A stretch of DNA of 64,000 nucleotides from the NCBI GenBank assembly GCA_905233975.1, contig CAJOGD010000004.1:124001-188000 (forward strand). Reading direction: 5' to 3'. The DNA comes from an uncultured Alphaproteobacteria bacterium (GTDB lineage Bacteria; Pseudomonadota; Alphaproteobacteria; Rs-D84). A program made the position numbers and the translations under genes. The notes beneath the pieces were generated by a model, which worked only from the letters and a program-made list of their open reading frames with translations, did not search any database and was not told the origin of the DNA. Positions 46,436 to 56,024 of this stretch are shown here, one piece after another (the stretch's first letter is position 1; the number at the start of each line of letters is the position of its first letter).

Positions 46436-48712
46436 TTATGGTTCGCGACATAATCCCCATTGTTCGTTTGCATTTGTTTCGTTATAGAAATCTTGGAATT
46501 TGTTGGATGTATCATCGGTATTTGGTACCCATACGCCGCCCATGTCGGTACATTCGTTCGCCAATACCGTTGCCATGTCATAGCGCACAGAATCCATCAA
46601 TGTATTCACGTCCGCCAAGATATCGATTGGGATAGAATGTTGGCTGTCCGATTCCGACGGGCGGACACAGTATTGCATCGCGTATATAACCATTTTCTGA
46701 TACAAACTGCCCACATAGTCGGGACCACAATTTGCATCGTCCTTGTACGGTTGATGTTGGCCGTCACATATCCAACCGCCGGTGGTTGGGCAACTTAAAC
46801 ACTTTGTTTTACCGTTGATTGACCAAGGATAGAAGTTCACCTTGCACGTTTGATAATTACGGTTTTCCCAACACATATAGCCATTTAACTCGTCCTGGGT
46901 TAATTGTTGGCCGTTGACGATATTTATCAAAGTATCTATGGGGCGTATTTGTTCGCCATCATACGTGACCAAATTGATGTATGTGCAATTCGGATTGTCC
47001 GCGTAAATTACGTCGCCCGGGGCATAGACGCGGCACCCATACGGATAGTCATGTGTCGTATCGTTGTTTGGAACGCGGCAAAGTTTTTTCGCATAGTCGC
47101 GCAATGTATTCAGGCAGTTTTGTCCGATTTTCTGACTAACAATCTTGTGCATTTCGGTCACCAACAGTTGCAACCCCGTTGGGCCGCCGCCGTAAAGATT
47201 GCTGCACGTTGTTAATTTTTCAGAACACAATTCTTCGGATAATTCAAGTCGATTGCCAAGCAACATTTGTTCTTCGATATTACTATAGTCGCGCAGTTGC
47301 GATGCCTGGGTGTCATAGCATTGATTTACGACGTCCATGCATTCGTTTTTAACCTGTTGAATTCTTGATTGTTGGCCTTGGTATATTTCGGTGATTGCCT
47401 GGCGCAGGTATTCGTCCCACACCGTATCCGCAATATCGCGACATGTTTCAAGTGATTTTTTCGCAAATTCTTTTTTTGCATTCAATTCGCGAACTAGCTT
47501 CGCATTGGTTTGATTTGTTAAAATGTCATCGGCAAGTGAAATTTCGTCATTTAGTTTATAAAAGTTTTCGGAATATATCGGTTCGCCGGTTGCGCGGTCC
47601 AAATAAAGTCCCGTTATATCCAAACAGTGAACATAGTTCTTGCCGCATGCGGTATCGGCGGTCAGCGCGGTGCGCACGTTCGCGATACATTCATTTATTG
47701 CGGTCGAATTATGCGAATTATAATTTTCAAGTCGCGCCGCCGTCATTTCGCGATTCGTTTCACGCACCGCGGAATTTGCGTTTGTCGCCTGTTTATCCAG
47801 GTTCGCCAACACCGCCGCGCAATCGTTTTCGATATACATGCCATACGCCGATACAACCATGTTAAGTGCCGATGTGGACGGACATACCGCCGACACAATG
47901 TCGGCGCATTGGGCGTGCACCGCATTATATAACGATTCGCCCGTCAGGTTTGCAATATCCGCGCCCGACACAAGTTCCGTTGTGGACCATGCCTGGGTTA
48001 TATCGCCGGCGATGTCCAATGTGCCGGCCGTCGATAGCGAATTTGATTTTGCATTCTTTAGGACGTCGCCAATGGCGGTTAATTTTTTCATGGACGATGA
48101 ATTATCCTTGGTCCCCGCAAGTTTGGTTTCGCCGTCACTGGCACTCAACATTGCCTTGACCTCTGACGGGGTTTGCAGAATCGCATTGATGTTCAGGTTC
48201 TTAAAATCCTGTAATTGATTTGACGCCTGGGTCAATGCGTTTTCGCGGGCCAGCACAGAATTTATCTTGGCCGAACATATGCATCGGCGGTGGCTTTCAT
48301 CCGCCATCGCACAGAATTGATCCATGCATGAAAAATACGCCGAATAACAATTATGATATTTTTCATCAAATGTTGTTGTTGGAACCGTCGCGGTTGTTGT
48401 CGCGCGTGCCGTTGTCGCACGATTTGTCGCGGTGCGTGTTGGGCGCGAAGATGCCGCCGCCGCGGTTATTGCGCCGCGCGCGATGCTCGCAACGCGTCCG
48501 GCGCGCGCGACGCGGGTTGCACCAATGCGGGCATTCGTTCCACGATTGGTGGGTGTGCGTGTATTTGTTGCGGTGCGCGTGATAACATTTTGATTTGTGC
48601 GAATATTCGATGAACTGGTGACACGTGCCGGTGAATTTTGGGTGCGAACGGCGGCCAACGCCGAAAAGGCGCAAAACGCGCACGCGATAAAAGAAATTAT
48701 TTTCCCTTTCAT
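46436..48712 (-). CDS. Large exported Cys-rich protein, family member 3
   Basis: Signal peptide MKGKIISFIACAFCAFSALAAV; Thr/Arg/Ala-rich linker; NCYSAYFSCMDQFCAMADESHRRCICSAKI as in 26915 and 29500 genes. Confidence 0.85.
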   Translation of the reverse strand: MKGKIISFIACAFCAFSALAAVRTQNSPARVTSSSNIRTNQNVITRTATNTRTPTNRGTNARIGATRVARAGRVASIARGAITAAAASSRPTRTATNRATTARATTTATVPTTTFDEKYHNCYSAYFSCMDQFCAMADESHRRCICSAKINSVLARENALTQASNQLQDFKNLNINAILQTPSEVKAMLSASDGETKLAGTKDNSSSMKKLTAIGDVLKNAKSNSLSTAGTLDIAGDITQAWSTTELVSGADIANLTGESLYNAVHAQCADIVSAVCPSTSALNMVVSAYGMYIENDCAAVLANLDKQATNANSAVRETNREMTAARLENYNSHNSTAINECIANVRTALTADTACGKNYVHCLDITGLYLDRATGEPIYSENFYKLNDEISLADDILTNQTNAKLVRELNAKKEFAKKSLETCRDIADTVWDEYLRQAITEIYQGQQSRIQQVKNECMDVVNQCYDTQASQLRDYSNIEEQMLLGNRLELSEELCSEKLTTCSNLYGGGPTGLQLLVTEMHKIVSQKIGQNCLNTLRDYAKKLCRVPNNDTTHDYPYGCRVYAPGDVIYADNPNCTYINLVTYDGEQIRPIDTLINIVNGQQLTQDELNGYMCWENRNYQTCKVNFYPWSINGKTKCLSCPTTGGWICDGQHQPYKDDANCGPDYVGSLYQKMVIYAMQYCVRPSESDSQHSIPIDILADVNTLMDSVRYDMATVLANECTDMGGVWVPNTDDTSNKFQDFYNETNANEQWGLCREP

Positions 48713-48823
48713 TCCTGTTCAAATAATGCTAGCAAAAAAACAAAAAATACCGCAAGTGGTTTTTGGTGAGAGTGGGGAGTTGTTAATGGTTAGTGTGTGC
48801 GCGCGTTCGCACGCATTTTCCCA

Positions 48824-48975
48824 TCGTCATACCGCCGAAAATTTGTATGTGAGAACGAGCGTAAGCGAAGTTCAAACAACTACAAATTTGCACGCAGGCT
48901 GTAAGCCGAGCGAAACGCGGTATCTAGTGGTTTCAACTGTGACGACAAGATCCCGCTTTTCAGCGGGATGACGTC
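48824..48975. repeat. Dispersed palindromic repeat with 79-nt insert (second copy)
   Basis: cgtcataccgccgaaa plus insert 48838-48916 then gcggtatctagtggtttcaactgtgacgacaagatcccgcttttcagcgggatgacg. Confidence 0.7.
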
Positions 48976-48992
48976 AGTTGTGCAGTATGACG

Positions 48993-50162
48993 TTATTGCC
49001 CCTGGGGAATATAGACATTCAATTCCGGGCCGGCGATAAAGTTTGTACCACTTACCGCGCTTGGGAAGAATCTTTGTCTGACAGTGTCGTACATGCCAAC
49101 AGTTGTGCCATGTTGCGCGGGTATAAGTTTGGCCTCAAGCGTTCCGTTTGTGCGTATTTCTACACCGTAACACCGACCTTGGAATTGCGCTGTGCTTGTG
49201 ACACCACCTGTTTTTGCATAATTTGTAAATAATAGTAGACTTCTATCCGATTGAAACGGTGTCCATAAGGACCTGTCTAGTGTGAATATTTGTTGATTGT
49301 CTATAAATACATCCCCAGATATATATCTTACTGTGTGTCGGGTTAGGTATTGTGCTTGGGTAAGTGATGTAAGTGCGCCGTATTCTAGTTCGTTTGTATC
49401 GTCAAACTGTAGCCATATTTTGTTTGAGCTTGATGATATAAATTGCAGAGAGTATTTGTGATATGGGGTGCCTGATGAATTGTAGTCGCGTGACCCAAAC
49501 AGCCATTTAAGACCAGATATATTAGATTGAAAATCTATAACAGTGTCAGTTAAGTTGGAAACTTTTATTCCCGTATCAATATACTGTGTCCCGTCGGATT
49601 CAATCCACTCTAATGCCGTATATTCGGCCGGGGAAACATTACCGACGTTATTATGTATCGAATAGACCCAACAAATGTCGGTTCCGGGTTTAGTTTCCGC
49701 ACATCTGAATTCATTATCAAGTCCGGTTTTAAGTGCGGCGTTAAAAGTTTTTGCATCGATTAAATTATCCGATTGTTCCGCGAACGATTCGGTTGCCTGA
49801 TAAATTCCTTTTTGCCCGATTTCGCCCGATTCCCCGGTATATGTGACCGCGGTATGGTCGTTAACCGGGCCGATGTCGTCCTGTTTTGTATTAAGTTTCG
49901 TATTCACGCCGCCAACCATGGGCAACGAATCGGTCCCACCGTTATCCAGGTCCGATGTGACGGCACGTTTTTCCACCACGCCGGCCGAATTGGTGTATTC
50001 CATGGCTTTGTTTGCTTCGGCACCAAACTTATCCTGACGCGTATCAAGTTCGTGTGTGACATACTTTAACGATGTCGCAGTTTTGCGGTCCGCGGCTTCT
50101 TCGGCCACCGCCGGCAACACCGCCGCAATCAGTCCAAACAACAAAAACTTTTTCAAAAACAT
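48993..50162 (-). CDS. Exported mosaic protein, paralogue C (LamG/phage-like C-terminus)
   Basis: MFLKKFLLFGLIAAVLPAVAEEAADRKTATSLKYVTHELDTRQDKF...; YTALEWIESDGTQYIDTGI...GMYDTVRQRFFPSAVSGTNFIAGPELNVYIPQGQ. Confidence 0.85.
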   Translation of the reverse strand: MFLKKFLLFGLIAAVLPAVAEEAADRKTATSLKYVTHELDTRQDKFGAEANKAMEYTNSAGVVEKRAVTSDLDNGGTDSLPMVGGVNTKLNTKQDDIGPVNDHTAVTYTGESGEIGQKGIYQATESFAEQSDNLIDAKTFNAALKTGLDNEFRCAETKPGTDICWVYSIHNNVGNVSPAEYTALEWIESDGTQYIDTGIKVSNLTDTVIDFQSNISGLKWLFGSRDYNSSGTPYHKYSLQFISSSSNKIWLQFDDTNELEYGALTSLTQAQYLTRHTVRYISGDVFIDNQQIFTLDRSLWTPFQSDRSLLLFTNYAKTGGVTSTAQFQGRCYGVEIRTNGTLEAKLIPAQHGTTVGMYDTVRQRFFPSAVSGTNFIAGPELNVYIPQGQ

Positions 50163-50187
50163 CTGACTCTCCTTTCTCTTTTTTCTT

Positions 50188-50282
50188 CGTCATACCGCCG
50201 AAAGGCGGTATCTCCTCAGGCTTTCCTGAGAATTAGTCCGCGACGGTTCCGACGGGATTCCGGCTTTCGCCGGAATGACGGT
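50188..50282. repeat. Dispersed palindromic repeat (uninterrupted site)
   Basis: cgtcataccgccgaaaggcggtatctcctcaggctttcctgagaatta...gacgggattccggctttcgccggaatgacgg, close match to 15949-16070. Confidence 0.7.
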
Positions 50283-50339
50283 CTTTGGTGTGTTCTTTTA
50301 TCTGCATACAAATAAATGAACCACCGAAACGCTTCTAGT

Positions 50340-50513
50340 GGTTGGAGGTTAGATACAATTTGACGAAATTGTGTGCTTATTTTGATGGGCCCGGGGGCCT
50401 TACATTATTCACATCCCTCCAACCTATTTGGTTGGAGTTTTCGCCGAATACATAATTCGACATCGTCAAACGGGTATCTACACCCCATCGATGGAACACC
50501 CATCGACACGAAT
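50340..50513 (-). ncRNA. Candidate structured 5' leader of paralogue C, with alternative pairing
   Basis: In RNA sense: CTCCAACC-aaata-GGTTGGAG (50430-50437/50417-50424) and a second CTCCAACC (50340-50347); further hairpins CGATGG/CCATCG (50489-50505) and ACAATTT/AAATTGT (50355-50372). Confidence 0.5.
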
Positions 50514-50543
50514 ATTCTAACAGAAACCGTCAAATTTAGTCAA
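50514..50543 (-). promoter_or_regulatory. Promoter TTGACT-N18-TAGAAT
   Basis: -35 complement of 50538-50543, -10 complement of 50514-50519, 18-nt spacer. Confidence 0.6.
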
Positions 50544-50616
50544 GGGTGTTTTTTAATTGCGGAATTAATTGCGTGTGTGATAAAATCCATGCGCCGTATA
50601 ACAAAGGGGTTTTGAA

Positions 50617-51003
50617 ATGTATGATTCTAATAATGTTTTTGCAAAAATTATTCGTGGGGAAATTCCGTCCAAAAAAGTCGTTGAAAACGAATACGCGGTA
50701 TCTTTTTACGACGTGAACCCGATGTGTGAAAAGCATGTGTTGGTTATACCAAAGGGCGAATATGAAAATATTCTTGATTTCGCGCGCCGCGCGTCGGCGG
50801 CGGAGCAGGCGGGTTTCTGGGATTGCTTTGTTAAAACCGCGGACGCAATCGGCGTTAGCGGTGAATTTAATGTGTTCGCAAATGCGGGACTGTCCGCACC
50901 GTTGTTTAATCAAAGCGTGTTTCATTTTCATTTGCACTTGCTTGCCGGGGAAAAGACGGATGCGTGTTTGGAAATTATGAAAGATATGCTATGCCAAAAG
51001 TAA
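50617..51003 (+). CDS. HIT-family nucleotide hydrolase
   Basis: NVFAKIIRGEIPSKKVVENEYAVSFYDVNPMCEKHVLVIPK...HFHLHLLAG. Confidence 0.93.
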   Translation: MYDSNNVFAKIIRGEIPSKKVVENEYAVSFYDVNPMCEKHVLVIPKGEYENILDFARRASAAEQAGFWDCFVKTADAIGVSGEFNVFANAGLSAPLFNQSVFHFHLHLLAGEKTDACLEIMKDMLCQK

Positions 51004-51212
51004 ACCTGCGTGTCATTCCGCGCGCGCGACAGAATAAAATTACCACCGATGCAGATGGGACGATTCGTGTGCATATAACCGCCGCGCCGGTTGACGGTGC
51101 GGCGAATGACGCGGTTATTCGCGCACTGGCCGAACACTTTCATGTGCCGAAATCACAGATTAAAATTATTCGTGGTGAAACATCGCGCAACAAGGTTGTT
51201 GAATTGCCTTAA
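50991..51212 (+). CDS. DUF167/YggU-family protein
   Basis: MPKVNLRVIPRARQNKI...VHITAAPVDGAANDAVIRALAEHFHVPKSQIKIIRGETSRNKVVEL; overlaps the HIT gene end by 13 nt. Confidence 0.88.
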   Translation: MPKVNLRVIPRARQNKITTDADGTIRVHITAAPVDGAANDAVIRALAEHFHVPKSQIKIIRGETSRNKVVELP

Positions 51213-51766
51213 GGGCGATATTTCAAAACCGCGTCCATAAGTTCGTTTGGTGTGCCACAGATATTGACCTTGTAATCGTCCAGTGTTTCAATAAATTTAT
51301 TGTTTAACATATCGACAATCAAATTATGGAACGATGCCCAAAATCGGCAAGTATTCAAAAAGAATATCGGTTTGGATGTTTCGCCAATTTGCTGCATGGT
51401 TAAAATATCCGTCACCTCGTTCAGCGTCCCAATGCCACCGGGCAGTATGATAAAGGCGTCGGACAGTTCGAACATCTTTTGTTTTCTTTCGTTCACGCCC
51501 TCTACAATTTCAACGTTTATTTTTTTATGGACGGGTTCTTGGAGTGCGATAACATGCTCGGTTGAAATGCCGGTCACGTGCGCGCCGTTTTTAAGTGCGG
51601 CACTGGCCACCGTACCCATCAGCCCGACATTTCCGCCACCAAACACCATGTTAAGGCCATTTTTGGCGATAAGTTCGCCCATCAAATCTGCATCGTGCAT
51701 AAATTCAGGATATAATCCAAATGTATGACTGCAATAAACCGCAACAGTTTTTATTTTGTTCTTCAT
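51209..51766 (-). CDS. LOG-family (TIGR00730) protein
   Basis: VFGGGNVGLMGTVASAAL and LPGGIGTLNEVTDILTMQQIG motifs. Confidence 0.92.
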   Translation of the reverse strand: MKNKIKTVAVYCSHTFGLYPEFMHDADLMGELIAKNGLNMVFGGGNVGLMGTVASAALKNGAHVTGISTEHVIALQEPVHKKINVEIVEGVNERKQKMFELSDAFIILPGGIGTLNEVTDILTMQQIGETSKPIFFLNTCRFWASFHNLIVDMLNNKFIETLDDYKVNICGTPNELMDAVLKYRP

Positions 51767-51805
51767 GTCTTTTTCCCTTTATTTTTCGGAATTATAGCAT
51801 AGAAT

Positions 51806-52801
51806 ATGGCGGTTATGAATAAAAATTTTGTCGATTTTATGGGAAAATATGCGGGGCGAAAAATCGCCGTCGGCGTCAGTGGTGGGGTTGATTCGGTCGC
51901 GCTGCTGCATTGGTTGTCGGAAATTGCGCCGGGCGATATTGTGTGCCTGCATGTGAATCATGGACTGCGCGCCGCCGCGGAAATCGAAACGCAATATGTT
52001 CGGGATTTATGCAAAAAATTGAATGTTCCATGTCATGTTTTCTATTGGAACGGGGAAAAGCCGGAAACCGGTGTCGAAGATGCGGCGCGTCTTGCGCGGT
52101 ACAAAATGATGACGGATTTTTGTCATGAAAATGGAATTGAATATATCGCCACCGCGCACCAGGCGGACGATCAAATCGAAACTTTTTTGATGAACCTTGG
52201 GCGGGGCAGTGGGGTTTATGGCCTGGCCGCGATGCGGGGTGAAGGTTTGATGAATGGGATAAAAATTATTCGGCCGTTGCTTGGCGTGTTTCGGCGGGAA
52301 CTGCGTGAGTATTGCGATTCGCGCGGCATTAAATATTTTTCCGATGAAATGAATGATGACCCGCACTATACGCGTGTTCGCATTCGGCAAAATCGACATT
52401 TGTTATCCGAAAAACTTGGGATTCCCGATGAACGCATTTTGACCGCGATTCAGAACCTTGGGCGCGTGCGCGGCGAACGGGAATTAAACCTGGGTGCGTT
52501 GGTGCGGCGTGTGGTGCGCGGAAACCGGGCGGTGTTTGATGAAACTTTTCTGTTTGACCTGGGCGATGATATTAGGCTAAAGTTTATCGGGACGATTATT
52601 CGTCGAATTGGGGGGGACAGGTATTTGCCACGATTAAACTCGCTGATTCAGGCAGAATCGATGTTGCGTGCGGATTGCAAGTTCACACTGGGACATTGTA
52701 CTGTGCGGCGTTTCAATGGGGCGATTATGATTGTTCCCGAAGGTGAAAAAACAAGTTTTAGGAAAAAACATGGAAAAAAATATATTCAAAAATTCAAGTA
52801 A
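51806..52801 (+). CDS. tilS: tRNA(Ile)-lysidine synthase
   Basis: IAVGVSGGVDSVALLHWL; HVNHGLRAAAEIE; TAHQADDQIETFLMNLGRGSG. Confidence 0.93.
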   Translation: MAVMNKNFVDFMGKYAGRKIAVGVSGGVDSVALLHWLSEIAPGDIVCLHVNHGLRAAAEIETQYVRDLCKKLNVPCHVFYWNGEKPETGVEDAARLARYKMMTDFCHENGIEYIATAHQADDQIETFLMNLGRGSGVYGLAAMRGEGLMNGIKIIRPLLGVFRRELREYCDSRGIKYFSDEMNDDPHYTRVRIRQNRHLLSEKLGIPDERILTAIQNLGRVRGERELNLGALVRRVVRGNRAVFDETFLFDLGDDIRLKFIGTIIRRIGGDRYLPRLNSLIQAESMLRADCKFTLGHCTVRRFNGAIMIVPEGEKTSFRKKHGKKYIQKFK

Positions 52802-54653
52802 ATCTCGCTTTGGCGCCTCTACGATTTTCTTTGGGGTTTTTATCGCGCTGTTTTTGGCGGTGGTTGTGAATTCGTTTGTATCCGAAAGGGGAACGGGAAC
52901 GGTCGTGCGGGCCGAACCGGTGGAACTGTCTTTTTCTGATGTGTTGCGGCGCGCGGACGAAATTCAAACTATGCGGGTGCGTGGCGATACGGCGACGGGG
53001 AAACTTTCCGACGGCACAGAATATCGCGCGACGGTTGCGTATAGCCCCGAAATGCTTGAAAAATTTGCCGACCGCGGGACGGCGGTTTCGATTGACACGT
53101 CCAAGGGTTGGGTTGACTACCTTGGGGTATGGGTGCCGATTATTATGGGCGTTTTGTTTATATGGTGGCTGTTCCGCGGAATGCGTAGTGGCGGTGGATT
53201 GGGACGGGCCCTGGTTGGGCAAAATCCGACCAAGGTCATAACCGGAAAGCCAAAGACCACGTTCAAAGATGTCGCCGGAATCGATTCGGAAAAACAGGAA
53301 TTGGCCGAAGTTGTAGATTTCCTGCGCGATAAATCGAAATTTGCGGCTGTTGGTGCGCGTGTGCCGCGTGGCGTGTTGCTTTCGGGCGAACCGGGGACGG
53401 GGAAAACGTTGCTTGCGCGGGCGATTGCGGGCGAAGCGAACGTTCCGTTCTTTGCCGCATCGGGCAGTGATTTTTCCGGTATTATCGTCGGCCTTGGGGT
53501 GGCGAAAATCAAAGATATTTTTGAAATGGCAAAGCGAAATGCGCCATGTTTGCTGTTTATCGATGAAATCGATGCGATTGGTCAACGGCGCAGTCAGAAT
53601 TCGTTTAATGACCAAGATCGCGAACAGACGTTGAATCAGTTGCTGATTGAAATGGACGGGTTTTCTAATGAAACCGGAATTATTGTTATCGGTGCAACGA
53701 ATCGGCCTGATATGTTGGACCCCGCGTTGTTGCGTCCGGGTCGTTTTGATCGCCAGGTTCATATTGACTTGCCGGATATGGCGGGCCGCGAAGAAATTTT
53801 GAAATTGCATGCGAAAAAAATCAAAATGCACGAAGATGTTGACCTTGGGAAACTTGCGCGCGGAACGACGGGACTTTCGGGCGCGGATCTTGAAAATTTA
53901 TTGAACGAGGCCGCATTGCATGCCGTTCGTTCGGGACGTAAATTGGTTGCGGGCGAAGATATAGAAGAGGCACGCGATAAATCGCTGATGGGTCCGCGCA
54001 AGGTTCGTAAAATGCGCCCCGAAGATATTAAAATGACCGCCTATCACGAGGCCGGACATGCGTTCGCCAGTACCGCGTTCGCCGGGCTTGCCGACCCGAT
54101 ACACAAGGCGACGATTGTCCCACGCGGTCGGGCATTGGGCATGGTGCAACATTTGCCGATTGATGACAAGGTTTCAATGAGTTTGGCCGAAATAAAGGCG
54201 GACTTGGTAATTGACCTTGCGGGGCGTGCGTCCGAAGAGGTTTTCTTTGGCGCGGATAAAATCACAACCGGGGCCGAGGCGGATATTGCGGTTGCAACGC
54301 AGTTGGCGCGCCGTTCGATAACGACGGCCGGAATGTCGAATAAGATTGGCATGGTTGCGATTAACCAGGTTCAAACCTTTGGTTCGCGTGTGCCACTCGA
54401 GGCCGCGTCTGAAAAGACCGCGGAATTGGTTGATGCGGAAATAAAATCTTGGATTGATGCGGCGCATGCCGATGCGGTTAAAATCATTACCCGAAACAAG
54501 GCGACCGTTGAAAAGTTGGCGAATGAATTACTGCGTCGCGAAACATTGACCGGTGATGAAATTATGGAAATTGTTTCCGGCAAGAAAACCGCAAAGAAAG
54601 TTGCGGCGAAAAAGATCGCAAAACCCAAAAAGGCGCGTGTTGCAAAAAAATAA
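52770..54653 (+). CDS. ftsH: ATP-dependent zinc metalloprotease FtsH
   Basis: GVLLSGEPGTGKTLLARAIAGEANVPFF; LLFIDEIDAIGQRR; TAYHEAGHAFAS; start MEKNIFKN overlaps tilS by 32 nt. Confidence 0.96.
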   Translation: MEKNIFKNSSKSRFGASTIFFGVFIALFLAVVVNSFVSERGTGTVVRAEPVELSFSDVLRRADEIQTMRVRGDTATGKLSDGTEYRATVAYSPEMLEKFADRGTAVSIDTSKGWVDYLGVWVPIIMGVLFIWWLFRGMRSGGGLGRALVGQNPTKVITGKPKTTFKDVAGIDSEKQELAEVVDFLRDKSKFAAVGARVPRGVLLSGEPGTGKTLLARAIAGEANVPFFAASGSDFSGIIVGLGVAKIKDIFEMAKRNAPCLLFIDEIDAIGQRRSQNSFNDQDREQTLNQLLIEMDGFSNETGIIVIGATNRPDMLDPALLRPGRFDRQVHIDLPDMAGREEILKLHAKKIKMHEDVDLGKLARGTTGLSGADLENLLNEAALHAVRSGRKLVAGEDIEEARDKSLMGPRKVRKMRPEDIKMTAYHEAGHAFASTAFAGLADPIHKATIVPRGRALGMVQHLPIDDKVSMSLAEIKADLVIDLAGRASEEVFFGADKITTGAEADIAVATQLARRSITTAGMSNKIGMVAINQVQTFGSRVPLEAASEKTAELVDAEIKSWIDAAHADAVKIITRNKATVEKLANELLRRETLTGDEIMEIVSGKKTAKKVAAKKIAKPKKARVAKK

Positions 54654-54669
54654 ATTTGAAATTTTGCAG

Positions 54670-55266
54670 ATGCCGCCGGTGAACACAAATTCTGTGTTGG
54701 TGACGTCGGGTGCGGACGCGGTGATTTTTGATGCGTGGGGGCGCGCGGACGATTGGCAAAAATTATTGGATTCGCGGAAATTGAAATTGCGGGCGATTTA
54801 TGCGACACATGGACACAGTGACCATATTTCTGCGGCCCCTGAACTTGCACAACGGTATAATGTTCCATGGTATATGAATTTGCGGGATTTACCATTGGTC
54901 CCGTTGGGTAATCAGATTTTGGATTTTTGGGAATTGCCGCGGATTGCCGATGATTTTGTGCGGCCGACCGATTTGCGCGCGGGGCGGGTAAAGATTTTGG
55001 ACAATATAGACATGGAAATTATCGCGGCGCCGGGGCATTCGGCGGGTGGCGTTATGTTTTACTTTCCGGAATATAAAATTCTGCTCAGTGGCGATACAAT
55101 CTTTCATGACGGGGTTGGACGAACCGATTTGCCGGGCGGCAACGCCGATGATTTACAGAAAACGATTTCCGAATTGGTTGCGCGAAATTTGCCCGACGAT
55201 ACATACGTTGTCCATGGCCATGGCACCGATTCCATTATGCGCGATGTAGAGGCTAAATTTTATTAG
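54670..55266 (+). CDS. Metallo-beta-lactamase-fold hydrolase (glyoxalase II-like)
   Basis: ATHGHSDHISAAPEL; PGHSAGGVMFYF; LLSGDTIFHDGVGRTDLPGG; VVHGHG. True start may be upstream at a GTG/TTG near 54637-54640. Confidence 0.88.
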   Translation: MPPVNTNSVLVTSGADAVIFDAWGRADDWQKLLDSRKLKLRAIYATHGHSDHISAAPELAQRYNVPWYMNLRDLPLVPLGNQILDFWELPRIADDFVRPTDLRAGRVKILDNIDMEIIAAPGHSAGGVMFYFPEYKILLSGDTIFHDGVGRTDLPGGNADDLQKTISELVARNLPDDTYVVHGHGTDSIMRDVEAKFY

Positions 55267-55326
55267 TTGTTGACACGACAATAATTTGTGTTATTCTTCC
55301 CGGTTGTAACAAAAAAGGAATAAAAA

Positions 55327-55989
55327 ATGACACCCAAAATAACACCCCAAGCCGAAGTTGATAAGGTTAAACGTTCTGTTGACGTATATAATGCAATTAG
55401 ACAGTATTTTGTGGAAGAATGGGGGGCAAAGCTCGAAGATATAACATTAGAGACCCCTTTGATCAATATTGTGGGCAAAGCCTCGGAAGATAAACTCTAT
55501 TTCGAGTCGGTTATTCAGCAAGAGTTTGGAATTAATATTGCGGATAAGGCCAAAATTTGCACAGTTGGTAATTTGATAGATTTTATAGTGAATGAGACGA
55601 ACAAATTAACGTATTACTTAGTCGCCAAAAGTGTTGTTGCAGGTCAGGGACCGAAATACGAGGGGCCCGCAACGCAGGTGACTTTGGGGTCCTTGTCCGG
55701 TTCTGAAATACAAGGGTTATTACGCTTACTCCTGCCGTTAATAAATGGTCAGCATGATTGTAAATTTACGCTGAAGTGTGGCAATAAAACGATTTTGCCC
55801 CAAGATCCGAATGGGAAAGCGGCCCATGATTCGGTGCCACATGATGTAATTCGAATTGGTGTTCGGCGCGGAAACAATGGTGCATGTGGCGTAACAAGTT
55901 CACAGTCCTGTCCGGCTTATATGGCAGCTGGGCTTTGTCCACTATTTAAGAATGTGATAAATGATAAGTTGCTTGGAATGAACAAATAA
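55327..55989 (+). CDS. Hypothetical protein with acyl-carrier-protein-like N-terminus lacking the usual DSL serine
   Basis: VYNAIRQYFVEEWGAKLEDITLETPLINIVGKASEDKLYFESVIQQEFGINIADKAKICTVGNLIDFIVNE resembles the ACP fold; C-terminal Cys-containing region of unknown type. Confidence 0.55.
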   Translation: MTPKITPQAEVDKVKRSVDVYNAIRQYFVEEWGAKLEDITLETPLINIVGKASEDKLYFESVIQQEFGINIADKAKICTVGNLIDFIVNETNKLTYYLVAKSVVAGQGPKYEGPATQVTLGSLSGSEIQGLLRLLLPLINGQHDCKFTLKCGNKTILPQDPNGKAAHDSVPHDVIRIGVRRGNNGACGVTSSQSCPAYMAAGLCPLFKNVINDKLLGMNK

Positions 55990-56024
55990 CCCCAAACCCC
56001 GAAATTGTTTCGGGGTTTTAAATT
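55988..56024. terminator. Terminator
   Basis: ccccaaaccccgaaattgtttcggggttttaaa. Confidence 0.75.
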
